Below are positions 1 through 8,190 of a stretch of DNA of 47,233 nucleotides, piece after piece. This DNA comes from Syntrophomonadaceae bacterium. Lineage in GTDB: Bacteria; Bacillota; Dethiobacteria; DTU022; UBA8154. Each line of letters starts with the position of its first letter. Positions within the stretch are counted from its first letter, which is position 1. Location of the stretch: contig SLJK01000050.1 in assembly GCA_007135125.1 (NCBI GenBank), positions 1 through 47,233 on the forward strand. The letters run 5' to 3'. The notes under the pieces were generated by a model. That model had not been told where the DNA came from and did not search any database. It was given only the letters and a program-made list of their open reading frames with translations. Both the position numbers and the translations under genes were made by a program.

Positions 1-2
1 CA

Positions 3-920
3 TCAAAGATTACTCCCGCCACCCTTGAGATGGTTGATATTGCCGGGCTTATAAAGGGAGCAAGCAAGGGAGAAGGTCTCGGAAACCGTTTTCTGGCCAG
101 CATACGTGAGATGGATGTGCTGTTGCATGTGATAAGAGGTTTTAACGCACCAGATGTTTCCCACCTTCCAGGGGAACCCGATCCGGCCAGAGATATTGAA
201 ATTGTGGAAACGGAGCTTATTTTAGCAGATCTGGCTACACTGGACAAGCGGAAAGAGAAGGCTTTGCGGGCCGTAAAGGGAGGGGGGGAGGCAGTCCGGA
301 AAGAGTTGAGCCTGCTGGAGAATTTGTACCGGCACCTTGATGCCGGTAACCCCGCAATTTCCTTTGCTGCCTCAGCGGAAGAGAAATGTGCTATTGCCAG
401 CTGGCAGCTTTTAACTTCTAAACCGGTTATTTATGTGTTTAATATGGGGGAAGAATATTTGCTGGAAGATAATTATCCCCTGGCCAGAGCAGCAAAAAAT
501 ATTGCCGAAAAAAGAAATTCCCCCCTTCTAACTATCTGTGCCGCGCTGGAAGCTGAATTGCTGGACCTTGACCCGGAAGAGAGGGAGGCATACCTGGTAG
601 AATATGGCTTGAAGGAGACAGGGCTGCATACCCTGGTGCAAACCGGTTATGAGCTGCTGGGGCTGGTTACATTTTTTACAATAAAAGGGGAAGAAGCCAG
701 GGCCTGGGCCGTTAAAAGTGGAACTCCTGCCGTTAAAGGGGCGGGTAAGGTTCACAGCGATATGGAAAGAGGCTTTATAGCTGCTGAAGTAATTTCCTGG
801 AAGGACTTGTTAGAAGCAGGTTCACTTGCAGCAGCGAAAGAAAAAGGAATATTGCGAGTGGAAGGCAAGGTGTACATAATCAAGGATGGTGATGTTATTC
901 TTTTCCGTTTTAAGGCATAA
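3..920 (+). CDS. ychF: Ribosome-binding ATPase YchF (5' end outside window)
   Basis: C-terminal portion of the Obg-related ATPase YchF, which binds ribosomes and hydrolyses ATP in preference to GTP. The frame is open from base 3, so the true start and the P-loop lie upstream of the window. The first visible residues match the family's G3 region (PATLEMVDIAGLIKGASKGEG), where the ATG at 30 is an internal Met. The nucleotide-specificity region appears as VFNMGEE. The C-terminus is a TGS domain (FTIKGEEARAWAV, with KVHSDMERGFIAAEV). The identification is firm; only the N-terminus is missing. It ends 42 bp before the AI-2E-family gene. Confidence 0.95.
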   Translation, partial: SKITPATLEMVDIAGLIKGASKGEGLGNRFLASIREMDVLLHVIRGFNAPDVSHLPGEPDPARDIEIVETELILADLATLDKRKEKALRAVKGGGEAVRKELSLLENLYRHLDAGNPAISFAASAEEKCAIASWQLLTSKPVIYVFNMGEEYLLEDNYPLARAAKNIAEKRNSPLLTICAALEAELLDLDPEEREAYLVEYGLKETGLHTLVQTGYELLGLVTFFTIKGEEARAWAVKSGTPAVKGAGKVHSDMERGFIAAEVISWKDLLEAGSLAAAKEKGILRVEGKVYIIKDGDVILFRFKA

Positions 921-962
921 ATATATTCAAAAGAGATAGAAAGACAAAAAGGAAGGTTCCTC

Positions 963-1988
963 ATGGCGGAGAAAAGCTTTTCCAATATGGCCAGAATACT
1001 GGCGCTGGTTGTTTTAATAATTGGCCTGGTCTGGTTTTTATATACTATTTCCTGGGTAATTCAACTGGTTGTAATAAGCCTCTTGATTGTATATGTTCTC
1101 TTTCCTATTGCGGAATTTTTGAAAGCACGGTTTCGATTTTCTCACTTTTTTGCCGTGGTAGCCACCTTTGCTTTTTTTGTAATGACTATTTTGTCACTTA
1201 TCGGATTGGTTATACCCATTTTGCAGAGAGAGATCGAAGATATCTTGAGCGATCTTCCATATTATGCGAACCAACTTCAATTTTACATGGCAGAGCTGGT
1301 AGAATACCTGGAAACTTTTAATTTGGGACCTGAGTTGCAGGAAGCTATCATGGGGTTGACCACCAATCTGCAGCCTATCATGGAAGAGGTGGCCACCATA
1401 AGCATCTCTGTGCTTTCCAGTCTCGTTGATATATTTTTTATTTTTTTTATCGTGTTTTACCTCCTCTATGATTTTCACAGTGTCCGCAGCGCCATAATAA
1501 ACATTGTTCCGCAAGCTTACCACGGCCATGCTGAGAAAATTATTAATATAATTGATCTTAATTTCGGCAGCTATATCAGGGGGAATATAGTTCGCTGTGC
1601 TATAGTAGGTCTGCTAACGGGTTCAGTTCTATATATAATCGGCATGCCCTATGCTCTGCTTTTGGGAATCCTGGCCGGTGTTTTGAATATTATATTGTAT
1701 ATTGGCCCTTATTTGGCTGCTATACCGGCGGTGATTTTTAGTATTTCTCCCCTTACACCTCCTCCTTTTGTTATTGTTGTCGCATATGTGGTAATTCAGG
1801 TAATTGATGGAGCGTTGCTGGCACCTTACCTGTTGGGGCGGGCCGTCAAGTTAAAACCTATTACTGTAATTGTGGGATTGTTGATAGGACAACAATTGGC
1901 CGGTTTTTTGGGCATGATACTGTCGACCCCTTTTGCCGGTATTGCCCGTGGTGTTATGATGTATATCCAGGAAGAAAACAAAAGCTGA
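963..1988 (+). CDS. AI-2E / PerM family transporter
   Basis: A 341-residue polytopic membrane protein of the AI-2E transporter (PerM/YtvI) family. It shows paired hydrophobic segments at about residues 8-50 and 58-85, a soluble loop at about 90-150, then further membrane spans at about 150-175 and 205-335. The family-typical glycine/proline-rich stretch IGPYLAAIPAVIF lies in the second half. Members export small molecules or act as Na+/H+ antiporters, so the substrate cannot be read from sequence. The ATG at 963 follows the SD GGAAGG. It lies between ychF and the rpsF promoter, so it is probably cotranscribed with ychF. Confidence 0.8.
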   Translation: MAEKSFSNMARILALVVLIIGLVWFLYTISWVIQLVVISLLIVYVLFPIAEFLKARFRFSHFFAVVATFAFFVMTILSLIGLVIPILQREIEDILSDLPYYANQLQFYMAELVEYLETFNLGPELQEAIMGLTTNLQPIMEEVATISISVLSSLVDIFFIFFIVFYLLYDFHSVRSAIINIVPQAYHGHAEKIINIIDLNFGSYIRGNIVRCAIVGLLTGSVLYIIGMPYALLLGILAGVLNIILYIGPYLAAIPAVIFSISPLTPPPFVIVVAYVVIQVIDGALLAPYLLGRAVKLKPITVIVGLLIGQQLAGFLGMILSTPFAGIARGVMMYIQEENKS

Positions 1989-2008
1989 CAAGTGTTCAAT
2001 GTAAATGC

Positions 2009-2037
2009 TTGCTTTAAGAAACAGGTTGTGCTATGAT
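2009..2037 (+). promoter_or_regulatory. Promoter of the rpsF-ssb-rpsR operon
   Basis: TTGCTT (2009-2014), a 17-bp spacer, and TATGAT (2032-2037) preceded by TG one base upstream (extended -10). It sits about 100 bp before rpsF and would start transcription near 2044, giving a leader of about 95 nt. Seen by eye only; no transcript data. Confidence 0.6.
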
Positions 2038-2084
2038 CTGTTCTGCTTTGTTGCAAATATGTGATGTGGTTACAGAAAGCACAA

Positions 2085-2131
2085 TCCCTGCTCCTCTCCC
2101 AGAAGAGGGGCCGAATCAGTCCGAAGGGAGG
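2085..2131 (+). promoter_or_regulatory. Candidate S6:S18-binding leader structure
   Basis: In the rpsF leader, TCCCT (2085-2089) can pair with AGGGA (2125-2129). This encloses a hairpin CCTCT/AGAGG (2093-2097 with 2104-2108) and a 3' bulge containing CCG at 2111-2113 and 2121-2123. The known autoregulatory rpsF leader motif bound by the S6:S18 complex carries a conserved CCG in such a bulge. The outer stem would mask the rpsF Shine-Dalgarno AGGGAGG (2125-2131), a sensible repression mechanism. The structure is hand-folded and the family assignment is inference. Confidence 0.4.
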
Positions 2132-2140
2132 TGAGAATAA

Positions 2141-2485
2141 ATGCAGTTTTACGAGATAATGTTTATTATCCAGCCTGAATTCGAAGGAGAAGAATTGGAG
2201 AACGCCGTTAGCAGTGTTGCTAATGTACTGGAGAATGAGGGGGCGGAGATCACTTCGATTAAGAAGGTTGGCAAGCGCAGGTTGGCTTATGAGATTAACG
2301 ATATCAAAGAAGGCTATTATATACTTGTATACGTCCAGTCAGGGAGTGATATTGTCCCCGCACTGGACCACTTTTTTAAGGTAAGTGAAGGATACTTGCG
2401 TTATATGGTTGTTCGGCTAAAGGAAGAGATGGCAGTACAGAGCGCGGAGCCTACGCAGAAGGAAGAAAGATTGGAAAGCGAATAA
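2141..2485 (+). CDS. rpsF: 30S ribosomal protein S6
   Basis: A 114-residue small-subunit protein bS6, which heterodimerises with S18 on the 16S central domain. The N-terminus MQFYEIMFIIQPEFE and the core KKVGKRRLAYEINDIKEGYYILVYV (given in two parts: KKVGKRRLAYEIND and IKEGYYILVYV) are typical. The acidic tail after residue 95 is variable in the family. The ATG at 2141 has the SD GGGAGGTGA. First gene of rpsF-ssb-rpsR, with its own promoter and a structured leader. Confidence 0.97.
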   Translation: MQFYEIMFIIQPEFEGEELENAVSSVANVLENEGAEITSIKKVGKRRLAYEINDIKEGYYILVYVQSGSDIVPALDHFFKVSEGYLRYMVVRLKEEMAVQSAEPTQKEERLESE

Positions 2486-2589
2486 ATAGTACGATTCTTT
2501 GATGCAGATAATCTATAAATCTACTATGCTTCCACAACTGACAGGTTTCACCCCTGGTTAAAAAATTATAAACGGAGGCGGTGGAGATT

Positions 2590-2997
2590 ATGTTAAATCA
2601 AGTAGTTCTGATCGGTAGGCTTGCACGAGACCCGGAGTTAAAGTATACAGCTGCGGAAGGAGTGCCTTTAGTTAACTTTACGATCGCTGTGGACAGATTT
2701 ACTCCTAACCAGGCTGGGGAAAAGGAAGCTGATTTTATTAGGATCCTGGCCTGGAGAAAACAAGCGGAAAACTGTGCAACATACCTGAGCAAAGGCAATA
2801 AAGTGGCTGTTGAAGGGCGTTTACAGGTTCGCAGCTACGACGATAAAGAGGGAGTCAGGCGCAGCATAGCTGAAGTGGTGGCCAGAAGAGTCGTTTTTCT
2901 GGAAAGTAGAAAGGATGCGGATCAGGGATCTAAGGATGATTATGATTCATTTAATAAAGAGGATGCAGAAGTAAGTGATGATGATGTCCCTTTTTAA
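2590..2997 (+). CDS. ssb: Single-stranded DNA-binding protein
   Basis: A 135-residue SSB with an N-terminal OB fold (MLNQVVLIGRLARDPELKY; FTIAVDRF; DFIRILAWRKQAE; YLSKGNKVAVEGRLQ). An acidic linker leads to the conserved C-terminal tip DDDVPF, which recruits replication and repair proteins. An upstream in-frame GTG at 2581 is only 2 nt from the GGAGG at 2574-2578, so the ATG at 2590 (11 nt away) is the better start and matches the family. It lies between rpsF and rpsR as in most Firmicutes. Confidence 0.95.
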   Translation: MLNQVVLIGRLARDPELKYTAAEGVPLVNFTIAVDRFTPNQAGEKEADFIRILAWRKQAENCATYLSKGNKVAVEGRLQVRSYDDKEGVRRSIAEVVARRVVFLESRKDADQGSKDDYDSFNKEDAEVSDDDVPF

Positions 2998-3074
2998 ATA
3001 ATCAATAGCGGATAAATTAAGTAGAAATAGCCTTAAAGGATGTTGTTTCAACACGGCAAAGGAGGGCTGGATAT

Positions 3075-3302
3075 ATGCGCAGAGAAAAACGCAAAGGCAA
3101 AAAAAAGGTCTGTGCTTTTTGTGTGGATAAAGTTGAATATATAGATTATAAGCAGAATGAAAGGCTGCGTCGTTTTCTTACGGAGCGGGGCAAGATCCTC
3201 CCCAGGCGTATTTCGGGGAATTGCGCCAAGCATCAGCGACAGCTAACTACTGCTATTAAAAGAGCACGGCAGATGGCTTTGCTGCCCTATACCTCAGAAT
3301 AG
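3075..3302 (+). CDS. rpsR: 30S ribosomal protein S18 (zinc-binding form)
   Basis: A 75-residue bS18, the partner of S6 in the 30S platform. The core [18 protein letters not shown] and [19 protein letters not shown] is typical. It carries C13-x-x-C16 and C50-x-x-H53, the residues of the zinc-containing (C+) version of S18, whereas many Firmicutes have lost them. The ATG at 3075 has the SD AAAGGAGGG. Third gene of the rpsF operon. Confidence 0.96.
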   Translation: MRREKRKGKKKVCAFCVDKVEYIDYKQNERLRRFLTERGKILPRRISGNCAKHQRQLTTAIKRARQMALLPYTSE

Positions 3303-3333
3303 CAGTATTATTGACGGGAAGGAGCTGAGCATT

Positions 3334-3780
3334 ATGAAAGTTATATTAAATGAAAATATACCCAACCTGGGCGAGAAAGGGGAAATTAAGGATGTAGCTC
3401 CTGGCTATGCACGAAATTACCTTATTCCCAAAAAAATGGCCCTGGAGGTTACACCGGGAAGACTCAAGGATCTGCAGATGAAGGAAGAGCAAAATGCCAG
3501 GAAAGCTGCCAGAGAGATTGAGATGGCAAAAGAGCTGGGAGAAAAGATTGAAGGAAGAAGTTTTACAATGAAAGTCAAAGCTGGAGAGGAAGGGCGTCTT
3601 TTTGGCTCAGTTACCTCAGGTGACATTGCTGGAGCACTGGAAGTTGAGGGAATAAAGGTTGATAAGAAAAAAATTGCTCTGGATGATCCGATTAAAACTT
3701 TAGGCACTTTTGAACTTCAAGTGAAGCTTCATCCACAGGTTTCTGTCCCCATAACAGTGATAGTGGAAAGCACTTCATAA
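3334..3780 (+). CDS. rplI: 50S ribosomal protein L9
   Basis: A 148-residue bL9. The N-terminal domain MKVILNENIPNLGEKGEIKDV with GYARNYLIPK binds 23S rRNA. A long helix (about residues 45-75) joins it to the C-terminal domain (LFGSVTSGDIAGAL). The ATG at 3334 follows GGAAGGAG. It sits 31 bp after rpsR, and its stop codon lies inside the hairpin at 3768-3787. Confidence 0.97.
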   Translation: MKVILNENIPNLGEKGEIKDVAPGYARNYLIPKKMALEVTPGRLKDLQMKEEQNARKAAREIEMAKELGEKIEGRSFTMKVKAGEEGRLFGSVTSGDIAGALEVEGIKVDKKKIALDDPIKTLGTFELQVKLHPQVSVPITVIVESTS

Positions 3781-3787
3781 AGTGCTT
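3768..3787 (+). other. Hairpin across the rplI stop codon
   Basis: AAGCACTT (3768-3775) and AAGTGCTT (3780-3787) form a perfect 8-bp stem with loop CATA, spanning the rplI stop. No T-run follows, so it is more likely an mRNA 3'-end or processing stem than an intrinsic terminator. A TATAAT at 3815-3820 lies just downstream, before dnaB, but has no convincing -35. Confidence 0.4.
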
Positions 3788-3852
3788 GATGATGAAGTTT
3801 GTAGCTCCCCCGCTTATAATGGGATTTTTGCTTGCTAAAGGGGAAGATGGTT

Positions 3853-5193
3853 ATGAAAGATTCTGCCGGGCGTCTGCCTCCTCAAAATATTGAAGCGGAG
3901 CAATCTGTCCTGGGCTCCATGCTTATCGACAAAGAGGCTATGGTTGAGGTCGCAGAGATGCTTGCAGGGGATGATTTTTATCGTGAGGCTCACCAGCATA
4001 TTTTCCATTCCATCCTGGCACTTGCCGATAAAGGTGAGCCAGTTGACCTGGTAACTATTTGTGAAGAAATGGAGAACAAGGATTTGCTGGATAAGGCAGG
4101 TGGAGCGGCATACCTGGCCTCGATAGCTAATGCCACACCTACCGCAGCTCACGCGTCGTACTATGCGGAAATAGTCAAAGAAAAATCGATCCTGCGCCGT
4201 CTTATTAACGCTGCTACGGAAATTGTTCGCAAAAGTTACGGGTATATTGAAAATATTGAAGAGTTTATCGATGAGACAGAGCAGCTTATTTTTGATGTGG
4301 CCCGCAGCAAGGAAACCCAGAGCTTTACCCACCTGCGGGAGGCTCTGGAGCAGACTTTCGAAAAATTAGAAAAGCTTTACGAGAGGAAAAGTGGGGTAAC
4401 CGGTCTTTCAACAGGGTTTACAGATTTAAACAACCTCACTTCTGGTTTCCAGGATTCGGATCTGATTATTGTTGCTGCTCGCCCCAGTATGGGTAAAACT
4501 ACGCTGGGGTTAAATATTGCCCATCATATTGCCCTGCAAGAGGAAGCACCGGTTGCTTTTTTTAGCCTGGAGATGTCCAGGGAGCAGCTGGCTCAGCGCC
4601 TGTTATGTTCAGCCGCCGAAATTGATGCTCAGCGACTGCGCAGGGGGTTTCTTTCGTCGGAAGATTGGCCGCGCCTGACCCAGGCTGTTGGACCTCTTTC
4701 CGAATCCCCCTTTTTTATTGATGATACAGCAGGCATTTCAGTGATGGAGATGAGGGCCAAGGCGAGGCGTTTAAAAATGGAAAAAGGTCTTTCAGCAGTT
4801 TTTGTCGACTACCTGCAGTTAATGCGAGGCCACGAGAGGCTGGAAAACCGGCAGCAGGAGATTTCTTCCATATCGCGTTCGTTGAAGGCATTGGCCAAAG
4901 AATTGAACTGCCCTGTTATTGCTCTTTCCCAGTTAAGCAGGGCGGTGGAACAACGTAATGATAAGCGGCCTATTTTGAGTGATCTTCTGGAATCGGGAGG
5001 CATTGAAGCTAATGCAGACCTGGTCCTATTTATTTATCGGGATGATTATTATAATCCGGAAACCGAGAAAAAACACATCACCGAGATAATAGTTTCCAAG
5101 CAGAGGAACGGCCCTACCGGGAAAATAGAACTTTATTTTATGGATCATTTCAACAAATTTGTCAACCTGGCCTCCCGGGAAGAAGCGGGATAA
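3853..5193 (+). CDS. dnaB: Replicative DNA helicase DnaB (DnaC in Bacillus)
   Basis: A 446-residue hexameric replicative helicase. An N-terminal DnaB domain (PPQNIEAEQSVLGSML, about 9-110), a linker, and a RecA-like C-terminal domain with Walker A ARPSMGKTTL (about 209-218), Walker B VFVDYLQLM, and the late motifs LSQLSRAVEQR and GGIEANADLVLFIYR are all visible. No intein interrupts the Walker A, a common intein site in DnaB. Longer in-frame starts exist (TTG 3832, ATG 3847), but the SD AAAGGGG at 3838-3843 best fits the ATG at 3853. Confidence 0.96.
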   Translation: MKDSAGRLPPQNIEAEQSVLGSMLIDKEAMVEVAEMLAGDDFYREAHQHIFHSILALADKGEPVDLVTICEEMENKDLLDKAGGAAYLASIANATPTAAHASYYAEIVKEKSILRRLINAATEIVRKSYGYIENIEEFIDETEQLIFDVARSKETQSFTHLREALEQTFEKLEKLYERKSGVTGLSTGFTDLNNLTSGFQDSDLIIVAARPSMGKTTLGLNIAHHIALQEEAPVAFFSLEMSREQLAQRLLCSAAEIDAQRLRRGFLSSEDWPRLTQAVGPLSESPFFIDDTAGISVMEMRAKARRLKMEKGLSAVFVDYLQLMRGHERLENRQQEISSISRSLKALAKELNCPVIALSQLSRAVEQRNDKRPILSDLLESGGIEANADLVLFIYRDDYYNPETEKKHITEIIVSKQRNGPTGKIELYFMDHFNKFVNLASREEAG

Positions 5194-5245
5194 GTAGCGG
5201 TATAGTTAACAAGCATGATCATTTTTGGTAAAGGTGGAAAAGGAT

Positions 5246-6628
5246 TTGAGTAAGGATTATGAAGTAATTATAATCGGTGCAGGACCGGCGGGTATATTTG
5301 CAGCCCTTTCCCTTGTGGAGAAGGGCTTAAATGTTCTTATCCTGGAAAAAGGCGCTCCTTTAGAAGAAAGAAGCTGCCCCAGGAAAGAGGGCTATTGTTC
5401 AAACTGCAGTTGTTGCGGAGTGCTGAACGGTTGGGGCGGAGCAGGTGCTTTTAGTGATGGCAAGCTAACTTTTTCACCTGAATTTGGGGGTAATCTCAAG
5501 CAATTTATTGATGATGAAAAGGAGCTTCAGGAACTTTTTCAGCAGGTAGATAAAATTTTTCTTGAACATGGCGCCCCTGCCGAAATATATGGAGCTGATG
5601 ATGCTGCAGTCCGAGAACTGCGCCGCCGTGCTTCAGCAGTGGATATAGAGTTTATTCCTGCTCCGATCAGGCACCTGGGCACGGAGAACTGTTACCGGGT
5701 TTTGCAGGACATCAGCACTACGCTGCAAAATAAATGCATCATAAGATTCCGTTCAATGGTGCAGCAGATCCTGGTGGAAAATGAAATGGTAACAGGTGTA
5801 AAGTTAGAAAGTGGGGAAATATTTTCCGCTCCCTGCGTTATCTGTGGGCCAGGAAGACAGGGAACTCCATGGTTTTTGCAGGAGTCGCAGCGTCTGGGGC
5901 TCACTATTCAAAATAACCCGGTGGATATCGGGGTAAGAGTGGAAATTCCAGCCTGGGTGATGGAAGATATTACTTCTAAGGTTTATGAATCAAAATTTCA
6001 CTATTATGCTCCTTTTTTCGATGACAAGGTCAGGACTTTTTGCATGAATCCTTACGGGCAGGTTGTTTTGGAGAACAGTGAAGGAGTAATTACAGTAAAC
6101 GGTCACAGCTACAGGGATAAGTTGCGGCACAGCGAAAATACCAATTTTGCCCTTTTGGTAAGCAAGAATTTTACAGAGCCTTTTAGAGAGCCAATCCGCT
6201 ATGGAAGATATATCGCCAGTTTGGCTAATATGCTGGGAGGGGGTGTGCTGGTTCAGAGACTGGGAGACCTTCTGGCTGGAAAACGTACTACCGGGGAGCG
6301 ACTCGCAAAAGGTATTGTGAAGCCAACCTTACAGGAGGCTACCCCCGGTGACCTCAGCCTGGTATTGCCGTACCGGTATCTTCGTTCTATTCTGGAGATG
6401 TTGGAAGCGCTGGACCGGTTGGCACCAGGCGTATATTCTCGCAACACTCTGCTATATGGAGTGGAAGTAAAATTTTATTCTCATCGCCTGGAATTAAGCA
6501 CCTCCCTGGAAACAGAGGTTGAAAACCTTTTTGCAGTAGGAGACGGCGCAGGTATAACCAGAGGGCTTGTTCAAGCTTCGGCTTCAGGCTTGTTGGCTGC
6601 AGGCGAGATTATCAGGCGCTTGCGATAA
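5246..6628 (+). CDS. NAD(P)/FAD-dependent oxidoreductase, uncharacterised COG2509-type
   Basis: A 460-residue flavoprotein. The N-terminus has a dinucleotide-binding GxGxxG (VIIIGAGPAGIFAALSL) followed by an acidic residue in LILEKG. A cysteine-rich patch (RSCPRKEGYCSNCSCCG) precedes WGGAGAFSDGKL, and the C-terminal FAD signature LFAVGDGAG follows. This matches the uncharacterised FAD-dependent dehydrogenase family common in anaerobes; the substrate is unknown. TTG at 5246 is preferred over TTG 5225 because AAAGGTGG lies 8 nt upstream and the protein then starts right before the beta-strand (MSKDYEVIIIG). It sits between dnaB and purA. Confidence 0.78.
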   Translation: MSKDYEVIIIGAGPAGIFAALSLVEKGLNVLILEKGAPLEERSCPRKEGYCSNCSCCGVLNGWGGAGAFSDGKLTFSPEFGGNLKQFIDDEKELQELFQQVDKIFLEHGAPAEIYGADDAAVRELRRRASAVDIEFIPAPIRHLGTENCYRVLQDISTTLQNKCIIRFRSMVQQILVENEMVTGVKLESGEIFSAPCVICGPGRQGTPWFLQESQRLGLTIQNNPVDIGVRVEIPAWVMEDITSKVYESKFHYYAPFFDDKVRTFCMNPYGQVVLENSEGVITVNGHSYRDKLRHSENTNFALLVSKNFTEPFREPIRYGRYIASLANMLGGGVLVQRLGDLLAGKRTTGERLAKGIVKPTLQEATPGDLSLVLPYRYLRSILEMLEALDRLAPGVYSRNTLLYGVEVKFYSHRLELSTSLETEVENLFAVGDGAGITRGLVQASASGLLAAGEIIRRLR

Positions 6629-6663
6629 AGTAGGTTAATAAAAAATCGAGGTGAAAGAAGCGG

Positions 6664-7941
6664 ATGGATTATGCAGCGGTAGCTGTTATAGGTACCCAGT
6701 GGGGAGATGAAGGAAAGGGCAAAATAGTAGATTACCTGGTGGAAAAAGCCGATGTGATTGTGCGCTACCAGGGTGGTCCAAATGCCGGCCATACTGTAGT
6801 GGTCGGAGAAGAAACTTATAAACTGCATCATCTGCCCTGTGGGGTAATTTCGGAAGGAAAAATTTCTATTCTGGGAAATGGTATGGTACTGGATGCTGTT
6901 ACCCTTTGCTCAGAATTGGAGGCCATGGAAGAGAAGCGAAGTATGCAGGAGCATCTTTTTATAAGCGATAGGGCACACCTTATAATGCCTTATCATAAAA
7001 GAATGGACGAGCTGGAAGAAGATTATAGAAAGGGAGCCAAAATCGGAACCACCATGAGGGGGGTTGGCCCAGCTTATGCCGATAAGGTTACACGTATGGG
7101 CCTGCGCTGTGGGGACCTTTTGGATGAGGATACTTTCAAGCAAAAGCTTGCGTTTATCTTGAAAAATAAAAACACAATCCTAGAAAAGATTTACGGAGTG
7201 GACGGTTTTTCACTGGAAGATTTTGAAGCGGAATTTTTTCCTTTTGCAAGACGTATTGTCCCTTTTATAACCGACACAACCGTTATGCTGGAGGAAGAAA
7301 TGGAAAAGGGTTCCAAAATTCTATTTGAAGGCGCTCAGGGAGCCATGCTTGATATAGATCACGGCACTTACCCCTATGTTACTTCTTCCAACCCGATAAC
7401 TGGAGGGATATGCATAGGTGCTGGAATCGCACCCCATAAAATTGGTCAAGTTGTAGGGGTGGCCAAGGCCTATAGCACCAGGGTCGGCAGTGGGCCGTTC
7501 CCAACCGAATTACTGGATGAGACAGGTGACAGTATACGCGAAAAGGGCAACGAGTACGGTACAACTACAGGACGCCCCAGAAGAATAGGTTGGTTAGATG
7601 GTGTTGCGTTACGCCATTCTTGTCGTCTTAACGGAACAACCTTTTTGGCGGTAACTTTGCTGGATGTACTTAGCGGGTTGGAAAAGGTTAAGATTGCCTA
7701 TGCCTATAATGTTGGTGAAGAGGTTGTCAATAATTTCCCGTCAGGTTTGCATATATTGGAAAAAAGTATTCCCCTTTACCAGGAATTTGAGGGGTGGGCG
7801 GAAGATATTTCTTCGGCCAGGTCCAAAACAGATCTTCCCCGGGCAGCTCAAGAATATTTGAGAGGTTTAGAAAGTATCACCGGGATAAAAGTGGGTATGG
7901 TTTCTGTAGGCCCTAGAAGGGATCAGACCATAATGATGTAA
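6664..7941 (+). CDS. purA: Adenylosuccinate synthetase
   Basis: A 425-residue PurA, which joins IMP and aspartate using GTP in the first committed step to AMP. Clear signatures are GTQWGDEGKGK near the N-terminus (P-loop with catalytic Asp), NAGHTV (catalytic His), GVGPAYADK, FEGAQGAMLDIDHGTYPYVTSS (in parts FEGAQGAMLDIDHG and TYPYVTSS) and GTTTGRPRRIGWLD. Start ATG 6664 has the SD GAGGTGA. Cell-wall regulator genes follow after a 370-bp gap, the usual Firmicute order. Confidence 0.97.
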   Translation: MDYAAVAVIGTQWGDEGKGKIVDYLVEKADVIVRYQGGPNAGHTVVVGEETYKLHHLPCGVISEGKISILGNGMVLDAVTLCSELEAMEEKRSMQEHLFISDRAHLIMPYHKRMDELEEDYRKGAKIGTTMRGVGPAYADKVTRMGLRCGDLLDEDTFKQKLAFILKNKNTILEKIYGVDGFSLEDFEAEFFPFARRIVPFITDTTVMLEEEMEKGSKILFEGAQGAMLDIDHGTYPYVTSSNPITGGICIGAGIAPHKIGQVVGVAKAYSTRVGSGPFPTELLDETGDSIREKGNEYGTTTGRPRRIGWLDGVALRHSCRLNGTTFLAVTLLDVLSGLEKVKIAYAYNVGEEVVNNFPSGLHILEKSIPLYQEFEGWAEDISSARSKTDLPRAAQEYLRGLESITGIKVGMVSVGPRRDQTIMM

Positions 7942-7962
7942 CTTGGTTATAAATACAAATAG

Positions 7963-8115
7963 GGCTTCCTGAACTGCCCACGAATTCCTATAAACACTAG
8001 CACGGGTACGCATCTCCATTTTGAAGTTCTGACAGGTGGAGCACATGGAACTACCTACAATCCCTTAGATTTCTTTGCACTTGACGAGAAAAAGGCTTAT
8101 GTAACCAGAAAATAA
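7963..8115 (+). pseudogene. Remnant of an M23 (LytM-like) peptidoglycan endopeptidase, C-terminal end only
   Basis: The frame ending at TAA 8113-8115 translates from about 7999 as STGTHLHFEVLTGG, then AHGTTYNPLDFFALDEKK. The STGTHLHFEV block carrying the HxH zinc ligands, followed by NPLDF, is the hallmark C-terminus of M23 metallopeptidases. Upstream, the frame becomes unrecognisable within about 10 codons and hits a stop at 7960-7962. The rest of the catalytic domain and any start or SD are missing. Such peptidases are often encoded between purA and walR in Clostridia, so I read this as a gene decayed in place. Confidence 0.65.
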
Positions 8116-8121
8116 AATTAA

Positions 8122-8138
8122 TGTAACATTCCTGTAAC
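8122..8138 (+). promoter_or_regulatory. WalR box upstream of walR
   Basis: TGTAAC-N5-TGTAAC (8122-8127 and 8133-8138) fits exactly the known WalR (YycF) consensus TGTWAH-N5-TGTWAH. A third, imperfect half-site TGTATC is at 8147-8152. It lies 175 bp before walR and just after the M23 remnant stop, so walR is the evident target (autoregulation). Hairpins at 8159-8180 and 8191-8216 lie between box and gene. Confidence 0.65.
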
Positions 8139-8158
8139 ATTTTGCCTGTATCATATTC

Positions 8159-8180
8159 TTAAGAGTTGACCCCCTCTTAA
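8159..8180 (+). other. Hairpin between WalR box and terminator
   Basis: TTAAGAG (8159-8165) and CTCTTAA (8174-8180) form a perfect 7-bp inverted repeat with loop TTGACCCC. It lies directly upstream of the terminator stem. Function unknown; it may be part of a folded leader or of a DNA operator. Confidence 0.4.
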
Positions 8181-8190
8181 TATATATTGT

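Noticed and set aside
3835-4332. 165-codon minus-strand frame inside dnaB
   Set aside because: Shadow of dnaB without recognisable domain, SD or promoter.
4480-4510. Intein in the DnaB Walker A
   Set aside because: Looked for because DnaB is a common intein host; the P-loop reads straight through and the protein has normal length.
8122-8157. TGTAACAT repeats as a PhoP/PhoB (Pho) box
   Set aside because: The 11-bp period resembles a Pho box, but the exact TGTAAC-N5-TGTAAC fits WalR better and the downstream operon carries yycH, yycI and htrA, which identify WalRK.
8166-8188. TTGACC ... TATATT as the walR promoter
   Set aside because: The spacer is only 11 bp, too short for a sigma-A promoter, and both parts lie in or beside the hairpin at 8159-8180.
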